Below are positions 1 through 12,402 of a DNA stretch of 64,000 bases, in pieces (positions within the stretch are counted from its first letter, which is position 1; each line of letters begins with the position of its first letter). The DNA comes from Pseudorasbora parva. Lineage: Eukaryota > Chordata > Actinopteri > Cypriniformes > Gobionidae. Below the pieces are notes generated by a model. It was given only the letters and a program-made list of their open reading frames with translations, ran no database searches and was not told the origin of the DNA. The stretch lies in the NCBI RefSeq assembly GCF_024679245.1, contig NC_090186.1, positions 43,435,069 to 43,499,068 on the forward strand, written 5' to 3'. The position numbers and the translations under genes are program-made.

Positions 1-906
1 TTTTCAGCAGCGTTATTTCCGGAAGTATTTTTTTCCATTCGAACCAAGCCAGTCAGATAGGAGGAGAATCAAAAAACTACAAACTTTAAGTCTTTGAAAA
101 TCGGACAAAGATACAGACTGTGAACTTAACTCTTTAGTGAGGGAAAGAACTACAATCCCATGAAGTATTACGACAGCATCGAATAAAAAAAAGGTGGATA
201 GATATAAAACTACTCATTTAAAAAAGTTGATTGAACGAAGAAGTGACAACATGTAGAATGAGACAGGATGTTTCTAAAGGGATAATTACATTATCGTAAC
301 ACTACACTCTAACTAAAGTTAAAAAAGTAAAATCATAATCAAATCACCGCTTTAAAGGTTTAAAAATTGTTAGAAGATTGTTAAAAATCCATTTCCCTAT
401 GAAGAAGATTCTTCTTTTTCTTCTAAAACCCAACTGTTGCACAAGTATAGTCATGAATCAGTTCAATTTTATACATAAAAACTTTATTATATAGTAAAAT
501 TAACAGTAAATAATCATTTATTAAATCACATATTTTATTAGTCAGTCATAAAATGCACCAATTCCATATAAAAAGGTGTTATTCCATTGGACCATACTGA
601 GCATTACAAACTGGGCTCCTGGCTTCAGCTCGGCTTCAGTTCGATAGCAGGAAGTTGCTGCCTTTGCTGTTTCCTTTCGTGATATCAGAGACCAAGGAGT
701 GCAGTCGCTCTGATAAAGCCACCTTTAAGAAAAGGTTTCAGTCTGTAAATGTCTCGCACACTTTCCGTTGCCATGTTTATTACAGTGAACTCACGGTGTA
801 ATTGTGCGGCTCCTGTAGTCTCTTGTGTAGAGGATGCAGCGTTTGCAGGGAAATCTGGGCACGCTCACGACTCTCAGAGGCACTGTTGAGCGGGAATGTG
901 ATCTGT

Positions 907-907
<1 letters not shown>

Positions 908-990
<83 letters not shown>
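908..990. repeat. (CA)41 microsatellite
   Basis: Pure CA. The surrounding 1-900 is AT-rich non-coding DNA with a SINE- or MITE-like patch at 600-760; no gene seen. Confidence 0.95.
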
Positions 991-993
<3 letters not shown>

Positions 994-1043
994 TTCTGTA
1001 CAAAACATTATAACTTCTTCGATAACACTTTAGATTACCCCCC

Positions 1044-1379
1044 GGAAAGTAATTAAAGTGAATTTACAGCATATTTTCGGTAATTATAGTGTAACTATAA
1101 AGTAAGTACATGTAGGTATAAGGGAACAATATGTAATATTGTATATATACTTTAATTTACAGCCGCAGATTCATACTTACCCTGTAACTACATGGATAAT
1201 TACCCCTTAATTAAAAAATACTGACAGTATAAATAATTAGTTAATTTTCCTTATAGTTACCCCTTTATTCCCCAGATATTACATATTGTTCCCTTATACC
1301 TACATGTACTTACTTTATAGTTACACTATAATTACAGAAAGTTATGCTGTAAACTCACTTTAATTGTGCAGTACTTTCC
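1044..1379. repeat. Hairpin MITE-like element
   Basis: Arms of about 100 bp (1044-1145 and 1280-1379) are inverted copies, with matching runs such as AAGTAAGTACATGTAGGTAT and its complement around a 130-bp centre. No coding content. Confidence 0.8.
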
Positions 1380-1489
1380 ATTTCTGACTCTAAATGTCTG
1401 TTCGCACCAAGAACGATAATTATAACTATAACGATAACGAAGCGAACAATAACTGGTTGTTTATTTTAAGTACTTTTGTCGCCTTCCGC

Positions 1490-1742
1490 TTTAAAGGGGG
1501 GGTGAAATGCTGTTTCATGCATACTGATCTTTTTAAGCTGTTAAAGACATGGAATCCCATACTAAACATAGACAAAGTTTCAAAAGTTAAGGTGGACGTT
1601 TGATGGGAGTATTTCTTTGTCAAAAATACTACTTCCGGTTAGTCATAAGTTTCGGCAAGTTTTTTGCGATCATGCAACCCCATTGACGTTAGTGGGGGCG
1701 GAATTTCCTTGTATGGGCCGTACGGACAATTCTACCAGAAGC

Positions 1743-1781
<39 letters not shown>

Positions 1782-2929
1782 CGAAAGCAACAGGCTACGC
1801 CCATCAAAGCGCTGGCTTGTAGGCTGCGCTGCACAGGTAATGTGCACAATTAACAATGACATCAAAAAGTGCGTTTTTGGTTGCCAGACCAAGACAGTCC
1901 TGCACAGATTCTCCAAAAACCCCGCGTTAAGGCAACAGTGGATGTAATTTGCTTTTCCGGATCAGCAACTGAGTTGCGCGAATGTTTATATCTGTTCGCT
2001 GCATTTCGGTGCCGACTGTTTCATAAACAAGGCCCAGCTCGACCCCGGATTTTCCCAATCGCCTAATGCTGAAGGATGGAGCAGTCCCAACGTTAGAACC
2101 GCGGGCGGTGAGTTAGACTGCTTCAAATGTCTGTGTCTATGCTCATCAAGTAGCCCAAACATGATCACGTATAGTAACTATATATATTACTATATATAGA
2201 AATTGATCAATGGAGCATGCGATGTGTAGTGCGTGTACATTTGTTTAGCTGGCCACTATATGTGTAACTTTATGTTTGTGTATTGTAAAAGCACTCCAAA
2301 CAACAATACACAAAGAGTGGGGAAATATGTTGAACTAAATAAGCGCGCTTCTTCATTCAAATGTGCTACTATTCCGTGTTGTCTACACAAACCACGCGTA
2401 AACACACACACACACACACGTGCACAACTGCACTTCCCACATGTACACCTTCAAAGACAAAAATACGACGATATAATTCAAGTATAAATATGTAACTAAC
2501 ACAAGCCGCTAAGCATATTATATAGTTAGTGTATAACTTGTAGCACATAGAGACGTCCTGCTCTAGTCGTTTTTGCTGCTGCTCCTGTTCAACTGCAGCC
2601 TCTGGGTCTGATTCCGGATCATAGATGTATGGCTGTATCTGATTAAAAGCCATATTTTTAGTTTGAATAAAGTTTTTCCCGCTGTTAGGGATGACAGCAT
2701 TACGACGCACTCAACACGGCGGCGCACACGTCACTATTTAGCTCCGCTCACACGACACGCCCCCACCCGCTCGGCTTTTTTCGGAAAGACTCGGAACAGC
2801 GCATCTTTCTTATATAATTATTAAAAAAATAAAGACTTTTCGGAGATATGCAGGATGCAATGCTACTCTATAGGTACTCAAGATTGACATGACACTGACT
2901 GAAACTGAGTGTTTCACCCCCCCTTTAAA
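1490..2929. mobile_element. Class II element with TTTAAAGGGGGGGTGAAA ends
   Basis: Inverted ends at 1490-1507 and 2912-2929 bound 1.44 kb left of the visible NAPRT exons. Inside, on the minus strand from ATG 2653-2651, is an exon-like ORF MAFNQIQPYIYDPESDPEAA followed by Glu/Gln-rich residues, preceded by a GC-rich leader (2700-2780). The peptide recalls the N-terminus of P2X7-tail-like proteins common in fish; this is from memory and uncertain. A GA microsatellite lies at 1747-1780. Confidence 0.7.
2530..2653 (-). pseudogene. P2X7-tail-like exon fragment inside a transposon
   Basis: About 37 codons reading MAFNQIQPYIYDPESDPEAA and then a Gln/Glu-rich helix ending LEQDVS. Similar starts are familiar from multicopy fish proteins annotated as P2X purinoceptor 7-like. 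The rest of that domain (a Cys/His zinc cluster) is not seen here, so it is a fragment at best. Confidence 0.45.
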
Positions 2930-2939
2930 TGTTTGCACT

Positions 2940-3302
2940 CTTTAAAGGTGCAGTGTGTAAATTTTCGCGGCATCTAGTGGTGATGTTGTGAATTGCAATA
3001 ACACACCCCTCCCTTTTGAAGCAAATAGAGAAGCTACGGTGGCCAACACAGGACAAAGATGTCGTCGTCTGAGACAGCAGAGAGTAGCTAGCGCTCTGTA
3101 GAGAAGTTTGTCCGTTTAGGGACACCGTAGAAACATGGCGGCGAAAAATGCCAACTTTACTGTAAGGGGAACCAGCGGTGTGTGTAGATAGAAACGGTAC
3201 ATTATGTAAGGTCTTTATACACCACTAAAAATATAGTTATGTAAATTATATTGCATTTCTTTCAATATATCCTCATAAATACTACACACTGCACCTTTAA
3301 AG
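2940..3302. repeat. MITE with CTTTAAAGGTGCAGTGTGTA ends
   Basis: 363 bp with 20-bp perfect or near-perfect terminal inverted repeats. Partial relatives are seen at 28300-28337 and 34252-34280. Confidence 0.8.
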
Positions 3303-3569
3303 TGTAAAGGATTCTGATTGGCTGTCAATGTTTTTTAATGGAATTAGTAGCAATGTGTTAATTCATGCTATAAACATCCTAAGAAATTGCTTATTTATCC
3401 TAGCAACAAATGCTAAACATGTTGACAATCTGCTAATTGGTGCTAGAAACATACTAGCAATGTGTTAATTTTTGTTAACTGTGTGCTAAATATATAAATC
3501 TAATATTCCTCATTTTAATAATTCATACGCAGAATAAAGGGACAGGGCCTGGATGAGTTAGTTAGTAGT

Positions 3570-3965
3570 GTGTTTAAACCATAGACTGTAAAAAAATACG
3601 GACGTAGTGTCCGTGACGTCACCGATAATAGGATTCCGATAAGCCGTTCTGAAGCTTAAAGTAGGGTCGAGCTGGCCGTCGCCATCTTGCGAGCGATGGC
3701 TATTAACATGTCATCATGTGTCACGCTGGATAACAGAAAATGGGCAAAGAGGCGGGGTGTGGGCGGAGCTTAGGTGACGCAATGACTATAGACAGCGGAT
3801 AAATGGCTATCCACCTGTCACTCAAAGTAACCACGCCCCTAATTATGCAGAACTTTAAGGCTTTATATAACGTAAACGAATGAGTTCTAAAAAAATCCAC
3901 CCCCTCACAGTCGTCATGAAGGTCAGAATTAGCCGTATAGGCCAAAACCAAGATTTGTACCAGAC
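3570..3965. repeat. Dispersed repeat ending ACCATAGACTGTAAAAAA
   Basis: Shares long blocks with 17515-17725 (GTCACCTAAGCTCCGCCC and ATGGCGACGG-type segments, inverted) and with 11560-11705. No ORF of note. Confidence 0.65.
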
Positions 3966-4074
3966 TGTAAACATGTTTTATTCTGCTGTAAAGATGGGAA
4001 TTTTAACATGAGGCTCAATGAGATTCTGCTCCTTCTGGAGCCGCTCTAGTGGCCAGTTGAGGAATTGCAGTTTA

Positions 4075-4341
4075 CATTACTTCCGTATCGGCTTCAAGAG
4101 AGATCGCGGGAGGTTGCCGCTTGGTTTAAACTGGCGGTTATGGTAAGGGGTGGGGCATTTCCCAAAGACGCACAAACTCTGTGTGTTTTCGATGGCATAT
4201 TATAAACTTACGAGAATACTTTATTACGTGAAAGAAGTAAATATACATTAATGAGCACATATATTTTTTTAAAGAACTAAACTATCTAATGTTGTTTTTA
4301 GCTAAGAATAAACTAAAAAAGTTACACAGTGTAGCTTAAAA
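4075..4341. repeat. Truncated copy of the 13921-14361 MITE
   Basis: Reads as the inverse of the left half of the 13.9-kb element, ending AAAAAAGTTACACAGTGTAG. It abuts NAPRT exon 11 at 4369. Confidence 0.7.
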
Positions 4342-4368
4342 TGAAACGCTCATATTGGCAGCCCTTAC

Positions 4369-4526
4369 CTGCCCACGGGAGAAGACATCCAGTCGTAAAC
4401 GGGTTACTTGAGCGGGTGTGATAGATTGAACGGTCCTGTCCTGGCCTAGAGGGTAGCAGTTCAGTGAGACGCCTGCTTTAGGGGCTGGTTCTTCTGCGAG
4501 ACACACCAGATCCATCTGCGGATGAG
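4369..4526 (-). CDS. naprt: NAPRT exon 11 (residues 439-491), last exon visible
   Basis: It encodes [20 protein letters not shown] and onward to LDVFSRGQ before a GTAAGG donor. The match to the LAEEP segment of other NAPRTs is clear. Because a good donor follows and the frame ends in phase 0, at least one more coding exon is required downstream on the minus strand. Confidence 0.92.
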
Positions 4527-7500
4527 CTACGGAACAGAGGTTCATTTTAGGTTCTGGCATATGTGGAGGAGCTGGGTAAAGGTTCAGCCATTTTTTTTTT
4601 CACGTAAAAATCGAAAGAAATGAATAATAGTTTTGGCAAATCAGTTTAAAATGATTAAAATTCCAGTCATAGACACAAATACACACACATACACTATATT
4701 GTCAAAAGGTTTGTGACGCCTGCCTTTCCATGCACATGAAATTTAATGTCATCCCATTGTTAATCCGTAGGGTTTAATATGGAGTCGGCCCACCTTTGCA
4801 GCTCTAACTCTAAACTACGCCACAATCCTCCCTCCACCAAACTTTACACTTGGCACAATGCAGTCAGGCAAGTCCCGTTCTCCTGGCGACGGCCAAACCC
4901 AGACTCGTCCATGGGATTATCAGACTGTAGCGTGATTGGTCGCTCAGAGAACACGTCTCACTGCTCTAGAGTCCAGTGGCGGCTGCTTTATTCCACTGCA
5001 TCCCACGCTTTGCATTGCTCTTGGTGATGTAAGGCTTGGATGAGCTGCTCGGCCATGGAAACCCATTCCATGAAGCTCTCTACGCTGTTCTTGAGCTCAT
5101 CTGAAGGCTACAGAAGTTTGGAGGTCTGGAGCTGTTGATTCTGCAGAAAGTTGTTGACTAATGATCACTGTGACCCTCAGCATGCGCTGACCCCGCTCTG
5201 GGATTTTACGTGGCCTTTAACTTCGTGGCTGAGTTGCTGTTGTTCCCAATGGCTTCCACTTTGTTATAATCCCACTAACAGTTGAGCGTGGAATATTTAG
5301 TAGTGAGGAAATGTCAGGAATGGACTTATTGCACAGGTGTCAGCCTATCACGGCCCCACGCTTGAGTTCACTGAGCTCCTGAGAGCGACCCATTCTTTCA
5401 CTAATGTGTGTAGAAGCGTCTGCAGGCCTAGAGCTTGATTTATACACCTGTGGCCATGGAAGTGATTGAACACCTGAACTCAGTGATTCGGAGGAGCGTC
5501 CCAATACTTTTAACAATAAAGTGCATATAGACAACAGATAAATACTGACCGTCTTTGTCCAGAAGCCTATAGACAGACTTCCTTCCTGGCAGTGTGCTTT
5601 TCTCTAGATCTTCACTGAACTTCATTCTGGGATGACCTCTGACCTCTATCAGCTGAAGTGAGGGTGAACCACAGTGAGTAAGCCATGAACATGTGTTAAA
5701 GGAACACTCCAGCGTTTTTAGAAATAGGGCTTATTTAACTTCTTTCCTACATTTAGATATGTGGGCGAATGCATTTTTGTCTCAGTGCATTGTTTTAGTT
5801 TGGCAGGATCGCCGCTAACTTAGCTTAGCATAATGAATGGAATCCTATGTTGCCAGCTAGCATGTCCCGAGTACAAGTGATCCAAAAAAAAACAAAAAAC
5901 ACCCACCGAATTACTTCTTGTGGCCTGCGTATTTACAATGAGTACAAATAGCGATGCAGATTAAGACTAGACGAATTCCTAGCAGATATTAATTTGGGAC
6001 TATATTAGGGGAAAGCAGAGGCGAAGCAGAGATATCACGCAACACACTGCGATCGCTCAACAGCCGGAGGACGTGAGGATGAGAGCCGTGATATCTCTGT
6101 GCTTCCCCATAATATAATCCCAAATCAATATCTGCCTAGAAAACCACCTACTCTTAATCTGCATCACTATTTGTACTCGTTGTGAATATGCAGGCCACAA
6201 GAAGTAATTAGGTGCACTGAGACAAAAATGCATTTGCCCACATATCTAAATGTAGGAAATAAGTTAAATAAGCCCTATTTCTAAAAACACTGCAGTGTTC
6301 CTTTAATAAAGCACTGTGTGAGTTCTGCTATAGCTGGAGAGCTCTTAGTACCTTGTATACACACCCTAGAGAGGGCTGACGCGTGCACGTGACCAGATGA
6401 GTGCCCACACCAACCACATCAATCTCATTATCCTGACACACACACACACACACAGGTCATGTCATCTTGACTGCAGTGCAGATGAACGTTTCATTTTCGG
6501 CTTTGATTTATCTGTGATGTGAAAAGCTCTTACCTTCTTGTTGAGTTCAGAGAGACTCTGTTCAGAAATACTGTTAGTGCCGACGATGAGCAGAGACTCG
6601 AACTGAGGAACTGAGAACCTACAGACACAAACACAAGCTAAAACCAGTGTTATTTCAGGATCTTCGCTTAACTATTATTAGTTTTTATTTATATTTTATT
6701 TATATTTAAATTAAAGTTTTTGTAATTTTGTTTTAGTTTTTTTCTTCAAATATGTCTATATAGATGTATTTAATTTAGATTAAGTTATTTTAGTATTTCA
6801 ACTTAAACTAAATGAAAATGAGAAATAATGTCTTGACAACTAGCTGAAAAAAAGTTTAGCTTTTGTAAAATTTTATTTCAGTTAATATTTATATTAAGTA
6901 ATGATATTTTTATATTTTTTGTTTTCATTAATAATATTTTCAAAATAAAAAATGAGAAATAATGCCTTGAGAACTAGCTGGGGGAAAAAAACAAGTATTA
7001 ATGTTTATTTTAAAATCATTTATAAGGATTTTAGTTCAACTTGGTTAAAAATAAAGCTAATAAAGATAATTTTTGGTCATTTTAAATTGAGCGGAAATAC
7101 AATAACAAATATTGGAGGCAAAATTAAAACGTATGCAAAAAACGTAAAAGAAATGTTTCTGCTACTAGCTGAAATAAAATAAGTTGTTTTTAAGTTGTAT
7201 TTTATTATTTCAGTTAATATTTATTTTAAGTAATATTTATATATTTTTGTTTTAATTAGCAATATTTTCCCTGCTATTAAAAATAAAAAAATGAGAAATA
7301 TTGCCTTGATGACTGAAATAAAGCAAGTTTAGTTTTTGTTATATTTAATTTATTATTTATTTTAAGGGTTTAAGGATTTCAGCTAAAAATAAAAGGTATT
7401 AAAAATCCTTTTTGGTATTTTAATGAAATTAAGCTAAAATAAAATAACATAAATATTAGATGTAAAACATAAAAAGCGTAAATAAAATGTCTGGCAAATA

Positions 7501-7657
7501 GCTGAAATAATAGCTTTTATTTCTATATTTTATTTCAGTTAATATTAATGTTAAGTTAATTGTTGGTATTTATTCAATTAAATTAAGCTGAAATAAAATA
7601 AATATTAGATTAAGTAAAACTTAAACGAAAACAAAATGTTTCATGACTAGCTGAAAT

Positions 7658-7735
<78 letters not shown>

Positions 7736-10700
7736 GAAGTTAATATTACTTTTAAGTAAAGACATTTTTATGTTTTCAGTTTTTGTTTTAGTTAAAAATA
7801 TTGTCCCTGGTTAAATTCAGAAATTAAGATTAAGCTGAAATAAAATAACAAATATTAAACTTTAAAACCATAAGTAAAATTTTGCCTTAGCAACTATCTG
7901 AAATAATAAAATAATATGAAGTTAACTAGAAATATACAAAAGCTAATAAAAATGACCAAAAGGACATAAAAATGTAAAAATATTATGTATATATAATACT
8001 TAAATAATTAAAGTATGAGTAGTGGTAAAATGTCCGTGTATTATTTCTCACTGTTTGCTACATTCTTTGAAGACGCGCCGCACTTCCAGCGACTGCCTGC
8101 AGAGGTCGCCACTGTCCAGCCGGACGCCCAGCGGCCGATACTGCAGCTCATTCAGAGCCAACGCCACGGCACAGAAACACAGCAGACCGCTACTACACAC
8201 ACACACACACACACACACCACAGTCATCTACAGCCAGATAAAACACCAAACTACACAACAATCACATGGCTTACCAGCTCACACTGTAGCTGTCAATCAC
8301 AGGCAGGAAGTTTTGAGGATATGCGACGGCGTAAGAGAGGAAGGCCGCCAGTTCGCCCTCTCGAATGAGGTTCGTCTTTGAGCCCAACAGCTGGCAGACG
8401 CGACCCAGCCAGCCCTTCGCCAGACAGATGAAGTCGACGGGGCCGCCACCGCCGCCGTAGGCCACCAGAGTCTGCCGGGACAACACCAATCATGGGCGTC
8501 GGAACCGTTGTGTGTGTGCGGGACAAGACCCACCCACTTTTCAAGACCATTGATATTGGACCATTGGACCCACTCACTTTTATCGTCTCTAATTAAGCAC
8601 ATGTCTGTTTACCTACCCTTATCCGAGAAACACTTATTATTAAACAGGTTAGATGCTTTATTTCCACTTTTCTAATATTTTCTCAATTTTTATTGAAAAT
8701 AAATGCTTTTCCGATCTGATATGTGATGGGAAAAGGGAGTAGAGCGAGTTCGGCAAAAGGCAGATTCAAACCTCTGATCGATTTGCGTCAAAACTTGATA
8801 AACTATGTCTTACCCCTATTCTACAGCCACAGTAATTAAATCAGTGATTGCTGCTATATTTGTCTGGCCCAATCAATCGTTTAGTAAACGGCACTATTTC
8901 TCTCTGCGGCCTGTTCTTCGTACGTTAGCTGGATTTGACTGTTGACGATTTGGCTTGATCTCGGATTGTTTGGTTCTTCGAAGCTCATCCTGGACTTGCT
9001 GTCATAGCAACAGGTCCGTTAGCTTAAACCTGCTCGGGCTTATTTCATGTAAACAGGATTAGATCGCATCTTGAGGTGATATTTAAAATCTGTCCCAGCC
9101 ACTGCTACTTTATTATAAGAGTTCATTACTGAACCAGGGGCAATAATCATTTAAAATAATAATAAATATAAAAGTTTATTTGAAAATAATATTTTAATGT
9201 TGTGTAAAATTTGCGTATAATACTATAGACACAGTCACTCGATTGAGAGATTTATTTGTGAATTGTGATGGAATGATTACTTTATAGATGTATTGGAGGT
9301 TTACACACATTGTGCAGTTAATCTCCGTCGTGCATTAATGTGAGTGATGACGGATATTATGGGATGGCTTGATGCACTCAAGAGATGCAGATAACTTGAT
9401 CTTGACTGTTAAGAAACTTAACATTAAAGCAAACATTAAAATAAAAATGTAAATTGTGTACAAATATTATAAAATTGTGAATATAAATAATTGGGAATCA
9501 TGTTCATCAAAACAGTGAACATTTCATTTATCTGACTTTTATGTTGGTTTGGTCGTTTCCTTATAAAGATCCAGAAATTCTTGTTTTTTCTTCTTTCTTT
9601 TTTTCTTTGACATGTTTTTTGCCAGGTGGCTTTTTTAATTTTATGATGTCGTTACGTTGCTGATCTTGGTTTCGAGTATCGATCATCTGCCCTCTTCAGG
9701 GAACACAGGCACAAGCAGTGATCTCAGATAACTTAATCCAGATATTTTAATCCAATCCGCAAATTCGTTTGTAGAATCAAATTAGCCAGAGATCAGTTAT
9801 CAGCATTAAAAGATCAGGGATCTGTCAAATCATTTCGGATGTATTAAACGAGGTACGAAGAACAGGCCCCTGGACACGGTGCATAATAAACATGCAAATT
9901 GTTCATTATCTGTGAAACTGTTGATTTCCATGGCAGTTAAATGAATATAGTCTTTTTATTAGACTATTGGTATTGACTGGTTTGAGGTCTTTTATTGGTA
10001 TAGGCAAGGGACATGGCTTCAAACGCACCATAATGCCGGAAATCACATCTACAACAACAAAAAAATTCTGGGGAGAACCCACAAATCCCCCCCAATAATA
10101 TTTTTCACCAGCCTCTACTGGGACCCATCCACTTTTTATTTGTTTCTGACATCCATGACACCAATATACATGCAATCAATACTTTCATTCAGCAAGGATG
10201 CATTAAATTGATCAAAAGTGATACTAAAGACATTATAAAAGATTTCTATCTCAAATAAATGCTGTTCTTTAGAAGCAAATCCTCATCTGAGAGTGATTAG
10301 TGAAGGATCATGTGACTCTGAAGACTGGAGTAATGATGATAAACTCAGCTTTGATCACAGGAATAAATCACACTTTACTATTTCACAATTTTTATTGTAT
10401 TTTTAATCTAATATATGCATTTTTTTAACGGTAGTGTTTGTATAAAGCATGGGCGTCGGAAGCAAATAAAAAGCGGGTGGGTTCTCTCAGAAAAAGATGC
10501 CATTTACATTAAATACAAATACACCGCCGCTTACAAAACGTTTGATTGGGCCAGACAAAATAACGTAAATCACTGAGTTATTACCCGTGGCTATAAAGTA
10601 GCGGTAAGAGACGCATGTCATCAAGTTTTGAAGCAAAACGATCAGAGGTTCGAATCCGCCTTTTGCCACACTCGCTCTACTCCCTTTCCCCCTCACATAT

Positions 10701-12361
10701 CAGATCATAAAGGCATTTATTTTCAATAAAAATTGAGAAAATATTAGAAAAGGTGAAATAAAGCGTCTAACGTATTTAATAATAAGTGTTTCTCGGTTAG
10801 GGGTAGGTAAACAGACATGTGCTGAATTAGAGACGATAAAAGTGAGTGGGTCCAAAATCACCGGTCGTAAAAAGTGTTTTTTCAACACACAACGCCCATG
10901 GTATAAAGTAACAGCATATTGATCCCAAACACTTAAATGCTGTACGCACCTGAGGCCACACCTCCTCCAGGGAGGAAAAGGAAGTGACATAAGAGTGTGC
11001 CATGGTTCCCGCCACAGGAATGCCAAACAGACGCCCGGCGAGAGCATTACTTGTCAAATCAAAACCTGGAAAATCAAACAGTTGTAGCAGTTCCGATGAT
11101 GTTCAATCAAGGCCAAAAAAAGTGTGATAAAAATAGACTTCAACGGACTCATCGTTCCCGAGTTTGATTGATTCACTTCTAGATATTGTTGTAAATGTTG
11201 GTTCTTTGCCCTATTTTAATGATCTGAGCGCAGATGCACGTAGGACAGTGGCCCTCCAGGACCGACTTTGGACACCGCTGTCCTAAGTGCATCTGCGCTG
11301 AGATTAGCTCCAACTTGCCTCAACACACCTGTCTGGAAGTTTGTAGTATGCCTAATAAGACCTTGATTAGCTGCTACAAGTGTGTTTATTTGGGGTTGGA
11401 GCTAAACTCTGCAGGACAGTGGCCCTCCAGGAACAGGATTGGACACCCCTGACTTAGGATGTGTCCAAATCCACTTTTGCTAGTTTAACGACAGAAAAAA
11501 ATGTTTGGCACGCCAGGCCCAAAAGAGTTGTCTCTCGTCTCTTAATGAGTCATGGGTGTGTTTTGGGCATAACCATATACCGTAAAAAAAATATGGACGA
11601 CGCGACATCATCCGTTTCTGCTTGCCAGAGTTGAAGCTTTCAGGCGGCCTGCACGGCGCTGACATCTTGGGACCGGAGTTGCGCAGTAGAGAGCAGGAAG
11701 TACAGTCGGAATATCAAAAGCCCGCCCACACTCTCACAGATGTAGAACAATTAATTATGTTGGTGTGAAATAAACAGTTATGGAAATGTAGAAATTAAAG
11801 CTAAAGCTCTAATCTGCTCCCAAAAATCCCGAAAAAAGTCTGTTAGTGCCTCAGTGACAACTTCACTTAGAGAAGACGTCGATCTCAGCTGTCAATAATG
11901 ACGTCACACCCCCCCCCCCCCCCCGTTTTTAAAGCATCAGATAACTAACTAAAACTAAACTTATTTTAAAAACGAACACTTGAAATGAAATCATCGTGAT
12001 GATAACTGCCTTCAGTGACATAAACTAACTTTGGGGGAAAATATTTGAAGTGTAATTTTATTGTTTTGTTTGCCTCGCGTCCATTAGAAAACACAGAGGG
12101 GCGGCTATACTGGGACTGGCCACCGGGGGGCGAGTTTCTGAGAGGGGTACTGCAGGCTTGGGTGTAACGTGCAATAAACCAATCAGAGTCTCATCTCCCT
12201 TTCCCTTTAAAAGCCAGTTGCGCTCGCAACTTTAGAACAGGTTTAAAGACTTTAGAGCAGGTGTGTGTTGGTCAATGGTCAGTGGTTTTCAGTTCCTCTC
12301 AATAGCAACGCTCCAACAATGCTCCTGAACACACCTGGTTTAGACCAGACGCCCATGGGTG

Positions 12362-12402
<41 letters not shown>

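Larger units (their letters stand above)
8487..10900. mobile_element. Nest of inverted transposon copies in NAPRT intron 5
   Basis: Blocks at 8560-8895 recur inverted at 10535-10860 (for example GATTGGGCCAGACAAA and GACATGTGCTGAATTAGAGA with small changes). CATGGGCGT occurs at 8487 and 10449, and its complement at 10893. The centre is occupied by a separate element (8908-9868). The intron lies between exon 6 and exon 5. No transposase ORF was recognised. Confidence 0.65.
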
